Of a DNA stretch of 64,000 nt, positions 35,058 through 47,649 are shown piece after piece (position 1 is the stretch's first letter; each line of letters opens with the position of its first letter). The notes below the pieces were generated by a model that saw only the letters and a list, made by a program, of their open reading frames with translations, did no database searches and was not told the DNA's origin. A program made the translations under genes and the position numbers. This DNA is from Agelaius tricolor (lineage: Eukaryota > Chordata > Aves > Passeriformes > Icteridae): the NCBI GenBank assembly GCA_023055355.1, contig JALJCS010000002.1, positions 85,709,001-85,773,000 on the forward strand. The letters are read 5' to 3'.

Positions 35058-38000
35058 TTAGGCAGCACAGGCTTTTCCATGGAGACTGTGGGGAAAAACC
35101 AGTCCCCTCTGGGTAAAACACGGGCAAACCCTCAAGGGAATCCTGAGAGGTAAAACTCAGAGATTTTGCATCATCTTCCTTACAGCAGAGGTGGTTCAAG
35201 GCTTATTTTGTATTGCAGCTAGGAAGAAATAAAAAGAAAAAGCTTTATTATTTGTTTTTAATAAGCCTTTTAATTTTTATGAATGTGTGCTTCTAATGAA
35301 AAGTTTGAAGCAGCATCTTTTTGCTCTAGAGAATCCCTGAAAATTGCTCAGCAGTAGTAGTGCTAGGAAGACTTATCAGGAGAATAAAGAGCCTGGGTTA
35401 GCTAATGATGTGTAGCACCAGGAGCTGACAAGGGGCTCTGCTTCCCAAGTTAGGAGCTCACAGATGTGCTGTGTGCCCCTTCCAGCATTCCCTTCCCATG
35501 GGAACCGAGTTTTGGAAGGGTAATGATAAGTTTGCAAATATCAGACTTATGCTTTGATAAGTTTGGTGTCTCATCACAACACAGTCCTGAATAACCCTTT
35601 TTTCATCCAGGATCTGGAAAGTTTTCCAACTACTGCTGTGCAGACAAAACCTCCAGCAGCTGTGGGCTCAGGCACAGAGGCCCCACATCACTGCCTCTGT
35701 TCCCAGGGTGGATTTCCTCTTACCTACCCTACACCTTCACAGTGCCTATGTCAAATCTGCCAGGGCAAACATTCCAAGCACACACGGGGACATCCCCACA
35801 TACACACCAGCAAATATCTCTCATGCCTTCTTTTCATGAATATTTCTGTGAATGAAACCTCAGTGCAGCCAACATTCACAGAAAGACAACAGATACAGTC
35901 ATTGACACTGTCTGAGTGAACTTTCTGATGCTAAAGAAAACTTAAACCAGAGCTGTTCATCTCTTTATCCTAAGGTCCTCTGAATCTATAGGAGTTTTCT
36001 TCATACATAGACACCTGAATTTGGCCCATAACTCTCCTTTCAGAAGTTCTAGATTAATCCAAAACTCTAAACCAAATTATTTTAGCTTATTTCATTAAAT
36101 TTTCTAAAGATGTCACTTTGCAGAAGAAGAAAAAAGTCTTTGTAAAAGTACTGACTAAAAGGTTAAAATTTACATAAGTCTAGCATCGTTATAATTATTA
36201 ATACTTACTACATACCCCTTACAAGCCTCAAGATGCTTCAAAGAATGAAATTATACTGATTTTCAAGGAAGTGGGAAAAGTCCTGTCACCTACATGATTT
36301 GAAATAAGATTTTTCAAATGCCATAGATAAATTCAGATGGGAGCATTTTTGCCCTACCACATGCACAGAGGGGAACTCATCTTTTTTATTGACCTTCAGC
36401 TTCTCTGCCTGTGCTTTGGAGAGTTTACAAGTAAACTGTATTCATTCCTGATCACTTTTTCTCATCCTCCCCTCAGAGATGGCATTCCAGCTAAGCTCCT
36501 TGGGTGAGGACATTCATGGTGCAGTGTCTGGTGTCCTACTTTCTAGGAACAGGTCAAGCATAGACGTGCTGAAGTTGTTTGCAACACTTAGTGTCTCATG
36601 GCATCTGATAGGCAATCTTTGACCTCTTTGTTTTCCCCATCTTCTCATTTTCTGTGGTTGGGAATAGATTTTCTTTTTGTTTTCATGACTGGATTTTAAA
36701 AAATATATAATTTCCTGATGTCCAAATTCTGAATTTAGTTAGATTTTTGATCTAGTATAATGCTGCTAAAAAAGATCAGGCTGAAAGGGATCACCAGCAG
36801 GATCACTCTGAATGAGGGTAGAATAAAACCTGTGAGAGAACAGAAGGGTCTGGCTTCTTTGAGTAAATAAATACCTTAAATGCAATGTTGAAAGCCATCC
36901 ATGGTATCACACAAACCTATCAGTGAGTTGAGCTGAACTCTCTGTGGAACCAACAAACATGTTTAACCAAATTGAAGTTTATTCAAATCACTTTACATAG
37001 CTTTGAACTTAACTCTTATTTATTCCTTACCCTGGTTTACAAGGAATTTTCTTTCTCTCCTTAATTATTTGCTTTTGTTTGGTTTTATTCCATATCATGG
37101 CATGATCTCTGCTGGAGGAGGGGCAAGTTCCACATCAGACAGCTTTTCCAACCAAAAAAAAAAACCTAACCTAGATAAACAAGTCTCTAATCTGGAGGCA
37201 TATGAAAGTTCTCCAGACAAGGTCTGCTCCCTGCTTGGGGTTCATTTGGCTTTCTGGTTCTCATATATAGAGGCCTGCTTGGGAAAATCAGACAGACTGT
37301 GTCTGCTTTGAATTTATCAGACGAACACACACACAGAAAACAAGAGTGTTTAGACTCTGGGCTGCTGGTGAACACTCAGAATTCCCCACTGTCCCAGTGA
37401 GTGTAGAGCTAGTTGGCACATCTTCAATAAAAAGTTACATCAGTGATGCTCTGGAAACTCAATTGAGGCATAGGAATGACAAGAAAATAAGCAAATCCAC
37501 AGTGAAAGCTTTGGCTAAAATTCTCCACCTCATTTCAAACATAATAGCATTCCTGGTCTCTAATTTCTATTTTATTTTTAGTGACAAATGAATTACTAGT
37601 ACAGCTCCTCACAATCTATTTCTTTCTCTTTCTCAGACTCTTTTGGGGAGCAGTATAATTTTAGACTGTAAAAATATACGCCATCTGGTTTATATATAAT
37701 TGAGCCACTCATATTCACATTTTTTCGATGTAAAGCTATGATTTAGACAGAACTGGAGAAAGGTTGTGAGAAGTTACACATTGTTGAGAGCAAAGCTGAC
37801 TCCACTTCTCTGCCTCTCTAGGCATGCCCCCCAGCTGGCCTGGGTTTTGGCTCACCTGTTGTGTCACCTTGCAAGAGATGACACAGAGTCAGAAGGGACA
37901 TCCTCACTGCCCATAGAAATCCCTGTGGTGTTAAGACAGGCACTCAAAGAATCCCCTTTCTTGGCTACCAGCCAATGTATAAGATGAAGCATTTGAGCAG

Positions 38001-39660
38001 AAAGTGCTGATTTTATTATTCCTGAAATGCTCCAAAGCAGAGGGGAAGGTACAGAATGAGCAGAATGCAAGTGCTGTCTTGATTTTTTTTCTGCCCCATC
38101 AACTCACAGTCAGTAAACTGGTCAGTATGACCAGCAGGTCACAAAGTCCAGTATTTGGGATTGGTAAGAATGATGGCATACAGGATGAAATGGGGAATTT
38201 GGAAGAGCCATCCATCCAGTCTTTTTCTCCTGTCTACCTCCATTTGCTACTCTCAGCGTGGAAGTCCTGCTTGTTTATGGGTGACAGTGCAGCTGTGTCA
38301 TGTATTGGTTTGGATTTCCATCTCTGGCTCAGCATCCCCCTGCACTGCAGTGGGAGTCATTCACTGAGTAAAGTGTCCATTCCCTAAATGTATTTTCCTG
38401 GACACTTGGAAGAGAATGACCCCAAATAAATTTGCTTTTCCTCAGCAGATACGCTAATGATGTTCCTTGCTGTGCTACTGTCAGTAACAAAGGACAAAGC
38501 TGTGAAGTTTGGGTCTCAAGTTTGGGTCTTGTTGCCTTAGATCACAGAGATTACAGCAAGGGAGTGAACAAGGCAGGAATAAACAGCACAGTCAAAACAG
38601 AGAGCAAATGTGCTGAGTTTTAGAAGTTAATGAAATACAGTTGGCTGCCACTGACATTGGGCAAACACAGGCTGCAGGCTTTCAGCACAGCAATACTGTA
38701 TTTGCTCTAAATAGTTTTACTGCAATAATTGAAACAAAATATGCAATTAAAGCATATTTACTGCATCCTCTTGAAACTTATGAAGCTGATGAGGAGCACA
38801 TTCATTCAGCAAACCTATCTTGCTCTGTTTGCATTGCTAGCTGGGCTGGCAGAGACACAGATGGGAAAATTGCTCTGAAGAAAACAGCTCTGCCACTGAG
38901 AAATGTATATTCCATCATCCTAAAATGCCGACCAACACAATCATCAGAGCAGATCCAATGAAACATCACACCGATACTGGCTTTACACAGGTCTGTACAT
39001 CTGCTGCCAATCTGTTGTCCATTTATGCCCTGTTTATGGCCCAAGGGAGCAATTTCTTTGTGCAGGGTTTGCAGTCAAGACAACTGCTTTGGAGGAAGGC
39101 ACTCTAAGGGTGCACATTACCTGACATGGGATTTTTATCTTATATTCTGCTCAGAAACAATGTAATTAAAGGCACTGGAAAGATAGTCACCAATATTAAT
39201 GTGCATTAGATCAAATCCTAACCAGTGTCCATACTGCCTAGATGCTGGCAAATAATGGCAAGGATCCTGCCATTGCTTTTGGAATTTGTAATACTCTGTT
39301 TTTACATTCTATCCTGCCTTTGCACCTTTATTTCTAGTCAGTGATCATGCACTTCATCTTAGTAGCTGGAATGTATTTAAAAAGTTGACTTGGAGCTGGA
39401 GTGTTCACATCTGCTGAGAATGTGCCCAAGGTGATTCCTGTGGACATTTGTGACAGATCCCTGACCATCACGGGCATGCATCCCTCACCTAAGCAGGAAC
39501 AGGCACACTTGTCATTTTGCCAGGCAATAATCAATAAGGGAGACCATCCAGAAAACTTAAAGCTGCTCATGGCTCCAGAGCTATATGAAGTCTGAAATAG
39601 AGAAACTTCTTGGTTAGTACAGTGCTTTCTGTTGTGCCTCTCTTTAGCACTGCTTTTCAG

Positions 39661-39768
39661 GAGTTGGCAAAATATCTTTGTGGAACAGCAGAGCCTGGAA
39701 TCTTCTCTCCAACATGTCCATCCCGTGTACCTCCCAGGCCCCAGTCTCTTCCAAGGACAGGAGCTGAG
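39661..39768 (+). CDS. Candidate 108-nt internal exon, gene unrecognised
   Basis: A strong acceptor (gcctctctttagcactgcttttcag, ending at 39660) and a good donor (gctgag/gtgaga, GT at 39769) bracket exactly 36 codons. They are open in frame 0, so both flanking introns would be phase 0. The peptide begins ELAKYLCGTAEPGIF and turns Pro/Arg-rich (VPPRPQSLPRTGAE). I recognise no domain. The same DNA lies inside the longest frame of the window, a 186-codon antisense frame at 39334-39894, which I also do not recognise; both cannot readily be real. The region is slightly GC-richer than its surroundings. The phases do not join directly to the candidate exon at 28.3 kb. It could be a coding exon, a non-coding RNA exon or chance. 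Confidence 0.25.
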
Positions 39769-42700
39769 GTGAGAAGGCTTCACAAAACATTTAACATGCA
39801 ATGCCACCATTGTTGAAAACTCCTTCCTAGTGGGTGATTCCCAAACATTACATTCTTGGATGATGGATTTATTTATTTCACCACTTCCCATCATTGTCCT
39901 CAGTCAATTACAGGCTGGATAATGATTTAACTGAGCTCTGAGCAAGCCAATGTGCCAAGTCCCACCTCTTATCCAGTTACATTGCAGCAAAAAAGGACAG
40001 GGGAAGGTCTCCATCACACTGCTGGACAATTTGGATGCAGAGGCATATCCATAAGTTCTACAGTCTCAGGGACAAGTTCAATTATGCAACATCTCCACTA
40101 AGCACAGCCCCACCAGTTGCTAAGTAAAATCAACAGTAGATAAAACACTTACATAAACCTATTTCTCCTTCAACTCTTGCACGAAATTCCTCCCACTGCA
40201 ACACTAGACTAAGCACTAACAATGAGTATCATTAATTAAATTGTCTTTTAATGGTTCAGGAGGTGGACTCTGTAAAAAGGAGGAAAGGGACAGAAACCTG
40301 GATTTAGAGAATAAGGAAGTATTTCGACATGAAAGATGAATTTCACTTCATTTTAACCATCTGAAAAAAGAGCATCTGGGCTAAGCTCATTCTTTGTGCT
40401 CCCATCAGCCTTTTTCAAACAAAGGAGAGAAGCAGATGCTTACAGAAGATAAAGTTAGATTATCTTACGTGAGAAGTGATTTTGAAACACTTAAATATGA
40501 CAAGACAAGGAAAGAGTATATGAAGAACCATACAGAGATCAATGAACTATAGTTTTTTTCCTTCACAGAAACTGAAACGTGAACAGAATAGCTTCTCAGG
40601 TCTCCTGCCTTCCTCATGGTCTTGCTAGAATTCAAAAATGAACCCAGCAGTTGCAAATATCACAGGCAGTTCAATGAAAGGTAGATTTCATAAAACACAC
40701 TTCTTTAATCTCAAGGAACAGCTTGCCTAAACACTGATCCCTGGAAGCCAGGAGGATCTCGAAGCGTAACTAAAAAATGGGTGTAACGTGGTAGAACAGA
40801 AACCACAGCATTGTAGTATGGTCCAGGAATGGAAAGATCCATTGGAATTTGGGAGTCATAAAGTTAGGATTCATAAAATTGCCTGTGACTTACTTTCCTG
40901 AGCTTCACAAGTGTTCACAGGAAAGATCACTGATTCAAGCCTCTCCTGTCAAATGGTGTGATGCTATTTAAAATCAATTAATTCTTTCTAGACTTGAGTG
41001 CATTTTTTACGTCAGCTGTGAAGCTTTCTGGACACAAGAATGTCACTGACATCATAATCTGTGGCTGAATCATTAAGTGGTTGGCTGAGAACCATTACAG
41101 AATGTGAAATGAAAAATTTAGTTAATAGGGAAGAGGTCAGACTATATTATATGAATTAACAGATCATCAAAAATGAATAGGCATGTGATGATTTCAATAC
41201 TAATGCGATTTTTATTTGAAAACTGTGATTCTATGGCCATTTGAGAAAAGAAATTATAAGAAGTCTTTATGCCTGGTGCATCTTCCTGCCCTTCCTTCCC
41301 TTCCTGACACAGGGAGGTGGAACACAGGGAGGTTTAAACTATTTTCTATTAGCACATCTCACTAGTAGTTGCTTACTCACAAATACTCACTGGCCTGATG
41401 GGGCCAGTGAAACAACTGTCTGGCAAAAATGCCAAGAGCATAAAAAGAGCAGACAAATTAAAGAATAACTAAGAAGTAGTAAAAGAATGACCAGGAGTCT
41501 GTACTGATGCTGCTATGAGTCTGAAACAACATTTTCACTGTATGTAAGAAATACTCTGTTGCTTGTTTGGACCCTTTATGCCTTAGCAAAAGAGCTTTTG
41601 AAGCAGGAAATTAAAAGCATTCCTGCTTACATTAAAAGATCTATCAGTTAGGATAAAGAAACAAAGTCAAAACATTTAATATGGCCCAGTCAGTAGAGGT
41701 GGAAACATGGCTCTGTCCTAGGTTGATGTTAGTGTCAAGAAAAAATTTGTCTCTCATAGACATTTTTTACAGATTTTGCCTTTCTTTTGTGATGTGGAAC
41801 ACGACTTTTGAAACAAATTTGAAAGAGTTCAAAAGAAAGAATTCATGGAAGAGAAGAAGCCAGGCAATAGGATCCTTGAGATAATCAAATTCTTCCTTAA
41901 ATAAAAAAAGAAACTGACACAAATGTACATCTTCCTAACTAACAGGGGTGGAATTTGTAATCTTCCTTTATCTCATCTATACCTCAAACTCCAAAATGGA
42001 CCCAAGAACTCCTATAAATGATGTTGATTTTAAGTCTACTACTCTTTAAAGCTTTATGCCATTTACAAAACAATGTTTTTTTTTTAAAAAAGTCAGTTTG
42101 GAAAACAAAGAGGGAAGGCATTATATTGCATTTTTTTGAAAGGGTCTTTCCAGGATTCCTCACTTTCATTTTCCCAGAGGAATTGGATGGCTTCTCTGAT
42201 CTCATCAGAAATGTGGTGAATAACAAAGCTCTGCTCAGGTTACTCTATTGAAAGATGAATGCCTAGAGGTAGAAATGGAGAGTTAGAACTTGCAGTTCCT
42301 TTTCCAGCTTGGGATGAACTTTGGCTGCATGTCTATCTGCACCACACCTGGACTCATCTTTCTGTAACTTTGTCTTGTCTGCATGAGCCTTCTTTCTCCA
42401 AGGTTTGGTGTGCAGGGTCTCTCACCCTACAAAAAGGTGAAGCATTTATATATTGGGACTTTGTTTTTCAGTGGAAATACTTTGGCAAACATCTCTTCAA
42501 AGACAGCAATGATGCCTGTGCTGAGTTACCATTCTTTATCTTTTACTTGTCCTGTCAGTTTTCTGGCAGACCACAGTAAATCAGAAGCATTTGGAGTTGC
42601 ACAAATTATTTTCCAGGCCGTCCTGTCACAGTTCAGGGCTGGAGTAAAGAGATGTGATTTGGAGCTAGGCATGTACTGTCAGACCAGCAACCTGAGCTTT

Positions 42701-45700
42701 GATGCTCAAAAAATGTTCTGCAGGCACTTGCTTTGTGATTTTGTCCTTAGACTGTGTAAGAGTCACAGTGACAGTGCCTTGGTCTGTGAAGATGCTGCTC
42801 AAGTGAATAAAAGGACCTCTTTTTACATAATCTGACAAATATGCCTTGTGCAATTGCTTTCCTATTCAACTAAAAAAAGAAAGTTTAATGAAATTTTCTT
42901 CAAGTTTGCTTCAGAAGATTATTTGGCACCTTCAAATGGGCAAGACTGCCATAAATAAAATGGGAATCTGATGCAATGAGAAACAACTACTTTCTTTCCT
43001 AATGGAAGGAGATCATAAAGAAAGTGTTAGGGTTATTTTTTTTCATTCAGAAATTGACACAAAACAGATTACTCTCTAGGGAGGATCTGTAGATTTTAGG
43101 TATAAACCAGCATTGAGTAGATCACTTGTGGTTTCTTCTATTGCCTCTTTGAGGAGTAAGTCATTGGAGAGTAGTAAATTCCAAGTGAATGCAAAATGAC
43201 ACTATATTGAATACTGGTGATTTTCTGATTTAAGGACTGGCTGTCCTCTCATTTTGGAGCATGCAAAAAAACCCAGCACCACCAACAAAAAGACAGACCT
43301 CTTAGAGTTGTGGGTTTTTGCCTTGAAAACAAAACTGGGGAAAAAAATCACATTCCCAGATTGTATATCCTCTGCTGAACTCCTGGAAAATTTAATCTAA
43401 AAAAAAAAAAAGAGATCATTCAGTTCAGCTTCCAAAACAAAACAAAAAGCAGTCACTGGGGTGAGTTCCTATCAAGGACTTCTCATTTCAAACCAGCTAG
43501 AAGGGAAAAATTGAAATTAGGAGCATGAAGCTGAAGAGGTGAGCTCCCTCAGAGCTGGGACCCAGGTTTCCCAATGAAAACCAAGAGCAAGTAGCCCTGT
43601 GGTGCTTTGTCTAAGGTCTGCTGAGCAGCCCTCCTCTATCTCCATCAGCCTGTTCTCTCTGCTTCAGGAGGAAATTCTGAAAGAAACTGATGGAGGCTAT
43701 GAAAGCATGGCTCTGAGAAATATTAGATAGGATCCTAAGTGACTTTCTTGAGAGTTTTGGTATGTTTGGGTAAACATGGAGATGGGTGAACCTCACTCAA
43801 AGTTAATTCAGTGCTGTTTTAAACAATCAGTAGAGCAAAGATATTGGGTGATCATGTAGGTTGGATATAAGTTTCTGCTCTCAACAGCTACATCTTGGAC
43901 CATTCTAGAGGACCAAGATCTCCTGGAAGCAGAGTCCGTGTCCATATTGTAAAATCCCCTTCCTTGCCAATATATGATATCTACATGCAAACAGTCTGCT
44001 GGAAATTACCTCTGACCTGTTCTAACATGCAAATTATGTCAAAGATCTGCTTTGGAGTTGGCAATTTTGGGACAAGTGATTCCAGAAGCCATTCTAATGA
44101 TTCAGTAGTAACAACAATGAAGTCCTAATGGCCAGAAAACACCCTTTGAATTTAATGTATTTAAAGGTAGGGCTATACACCATGAAAATCAGATTACCCT
44201 GTGCTTTTCAAAACCATAAATTCATGCCACACTCCTCACCCTTTCTAACCCCATGATTTCCGTGGGAGATTTTTCTGCACTCACTCATCTGTAGCCTCTG
44301 AAGCCTGCTCTGAGCATGCACCAGAGTTCTTGAACTGCTGAGTATCTACAGAAAGATAAGAAACGAAAACACTGAGAAGAAAATAAAAAGAAGGGCATGA
44401 TGCCAGGATAGCAGAGCAATAATCATGGGACTTTTCTTCAGTAGGGCTTCAGTCCTTGTATCACAAGTCAAAAGCAGTGAACACTTCATTACTTATCCTC
44501 ATGAAGAGCTTGGGGAATGGAATCCTCACCTAGTGAAGGATCAGCCTTGCTTTTTCTCCTAATTTCTCATGTTTCAAGTGGCTGTGAGCCAGAGGGCTGT
44601 ACCTGAGTGCTGTTTGATGCTTCCACTCCAGTCTAGTTTCAGCACAACTGCAATAAGGATCCACTATACACCAGACATCACAGTGAGGGTTCCATCAAAA
44701 TGCCAAAACACACATATGGCAATAAAATACTTCTGAATATCTTTCTACCCACATTCCAAATAATCTGAAGCATTCATGCATTTAGAGAAAGTTTCAGAAG
44801 CCTTACTCAATGTCTTTTATGTTTTCCTAGTCTTTTTTTCTCCCACTGGTTGAGGGAGATCATCTATGTTTCTGTAAATTCAGTGCTGCTTTAGGAATGA
44901 GGCTCCATACGCTTAATAACTAAGGAGGTTTTTACAAAATCCTGAAGCTTTCTCCTTCCAAAGGGAAAAAAAAAAATCATGTGTAACTGATGAAGAAAGC
45001 AAATTGAATATAGAAAAATACCCACTCTGGGAACAAGTATATCTAGAACTAGTCCTTTTCCTAACAGCTTGAGGTCAAGGTAAGAAAACACATGTGTAAA
45101 AGCTGGTTGCTCAGCTGGTGCACACTGCTGCTGCTTAGTTAACATAGGCAGACCTGCATCAGAGTTAATAGAACTGCTGACCTACACCCCTTTGGCTGAT
45201 GAGCAGATTTATTTCTTAAAATCTGGAAGTATTAATAGACTTGGAATAGGATTTAACTATTAATGTGCATATACTAGTGTTTGTTTGTGTTGCTTTCTGA
45301 AGTAGTGCTTGAACTGTGTCTCTCATTACCTACTGGCACTTCTAATGTACCTAGAACAGAAATCCCTACAAATATGTGCACATTAATCAATATTAACATG
45401 CAAAATTATGGTTCTAGATACAGATTTATTAATTTGACCCCTAACTGTAGCATGAAAAAAAGATCCTGATAAGACCCCCTGATAATAATGTTACAAGTAA
45501 CACCATTACTACCCTGCAGGTCAGTACATTTGGGAATTTCCTCCTCTGAAAACCCACATTGGTAAAGGAGGGTAAAATGAAGCAGTTTTTTCTTTGCCTT
45601 GTGATCTGCAGAGACATTTCAGTAGGGTAAACTATGTTGAGGCTGATGTAACCAGAGAGCTTGCAGTGAATGAGGACAGACCCTGCAGAACATGGTTTGG

Positions 45701-45889
45701 CCAGAAATGAGCTTGAATTAAGTCTTGTCACATTTTGGGCAGGTTGGGAGAGCTGCTAGCCATGTTTCCAAGAAATTGTAGTTATGGATAAAGTTCTTTT
45801 GCATGTGATGGACAAGGTACTGCTTGATTACAGCGAAGCAATAGTGTGCTGAGGTGTGTGTGCCTGTGCCTCTTTCCCGGTGAGTGTCA

Positions 45890-45958
45890 GATATAAATAT
45901 AGGTATAGATATAGATATTTTCTACATATATGTATATATATATATGTGTGTGTGAGAG
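45890..45958. repeat. AT/TG-rich microsatellite
   Basis: Degenerate ATAG/ATAT units pass into (TA)n and then (TG)n (tatatatatatgtgtgtgtg). A compound dinucleotide repeat, probably length-variable. Confidence 0.85.
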
Positions 45959-47626
45959 TATTCAAATATATGTAAAATTCTTAATGTACTGAATTTCTCT
46001 TCTGAATGATGCTATTTATACAGCAAATATTTACATTGATTTTCCTAATAATATTTTATTAGGAAGGGACATAGGAGATCATTTTCTCTCTCCCCACGTT
46101 TTGAATTTGGATCAGGTAATCTTCAGGAGATGTTTCTCATATTTGAGCTTAAATATCTGTAGAGGTAGAGATTCTTTATTCACTCTTACAAAAATTTTTC
46201 CTAATGCCATAAAAGTCTCATTTCTGAATGGGTAAGAATCTCACAGCAAACAGTTCAAATTATTTCTTCTAGAATGAATTAAATTTGCCTTTAACAAAGC
46301 CTAGAAACTCTTTGGCCATCATAAATGACCATTCACTTGTCTTTCCTAGGTCCCTATAAAGCTCTTTGGTGTTGGCTTATAACACAACTTCTGTAAATAC
46401 TTGTATTACCTTCCAGATTTGCTACTTTGATCACTACATGCTGCTTCTTTCAAATTTCCAGTACACCTAACAACTATCATGAGTGCAATGGCCCCTTAGG
46501 CTTTCTAGTGCTTTACTTTATGCTACACTGAAAAAAAAAGAGAAATCATTATTCTTTGTTTCCAGCTTTTTTGACAGTTCCAAATTCATGAAAGAGCCCG
46601 ACATCTCATGCATGATTATTTCAATTCTTTAAAAAGTCTCCTGCAAAGTTTCTTCTGAGACCTTTAGAAACTCTGACAAATTGTAACTGCTACTGTTCCT
46701 TTATGCACTTTTTAGCTGATATGTTCAAAAGACATATCTGTCATTTTTCCCTTTTGCACAAACTGCTTGTATTAATGTAGATCACCTGAGGTTCAGGAAG
46801 GTGCTTGAAATCAAATTTCTCATTTTTGTCTCAACTAGTTCCTTTTCCTTTTATTTTTTGATCAACTTTTAAAAATAGTGACCTTTGAAGTAGCATAAAT
46901 AGCTTCAACGTGTATTCTGCTTTCTTCAAACACTATATATGAAAACAAGAGAAAATGTTGCTCCCCTCTCTGAACACATCTGCTTCATTTTACATTACAT
47001 ATCATGTCCTGATATCAAAGATTATAAACTTGCCTACACAGCATTTCATAAAAAATTCAAGAACAGAAGAACAAATAATAAAGACCTGTTCCAGTGTTTA
47101 TTAATTCACATCAAAGTATTCATGATTAATTCAGATATCTGACCAAGGACTGGGAAAAGGGAATTCTGAGAAACAAGCTCATGCCCACCTTAGCAACTAA
47201 GGCTCAAAAATCTTCATTTGTTGGTTAAAAAATATTTTATATCATAGATGAATCAAAAGAAATAAAAGAAGGTCTCCCCAATGTGGTATTTTTAAAAGGG
47301 AAAAACGGAGAATGGTGACTTTTAGACCTCCTGGTAATGAAGTGAATGAAAGCAATTTTCTTCATTGCCTGTCTCCAGGTCACCTCCAGCATTCCTCTTG
47401 TGTGGGCAGGGTGCAGATGTTTTGCCCAGAGTCTGGAGCTGCCGTTTGGCACTGCAAGACATATGCAAAACCTCTCAGGAGCTGCAGGCCTTTGGAAGCT
47501 CACTCTGTGCTGCTCACGTGGTAATTCACTGGCTTTTGCTTGTCGGAGGAATTGCCTGACAGACGGCGCTTCTCCCCTTCAGGCTGCTGCCGAATTCTTC
47601 TGCTTGCTTACGAGAACATATGCTTT

Positions 47627-47649
47627 AAAAAAAAAAAAACAACAACAAC
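47627..47649. repeat. A13 followed by (CAA)3
   Basis: A homopolymer of 13 A bases followed by caacaacaac. No retroelement body precedes it that would make it a poly-A tail. Confidence 0.8.

Larger units (their letters stand above)
28354..39660. other. Unique sequence, no confirmed gene
   Basis: No interspersed repeat or gene was recognised over 11 kb. Contents are an (AAAAC)n-like run at 30543-30592, AT-rich simple sequence at 32291-32315, a purine-rich stretch at about 33240-34060 with splice-like signals, a 41-bp tandem duplication at 34977-35057, a run of A at 37155-37165 and a short (AC)n at 37325-37335. Long frames at 33768-34103 (-), 35554-35919 (+, 121 codons) and 38004-38387 (+, 127 codons) have no recognisable domain. 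Confidence 0.6.

Noticed and set aside
42259..42835. Overlapping 106- and 150-codon + strand frames
   Set aside because: About one frame of this length is expected by chance in 64 kb of this composition, the residues show no recognisable domain, and no splice or retrocopy features support it.
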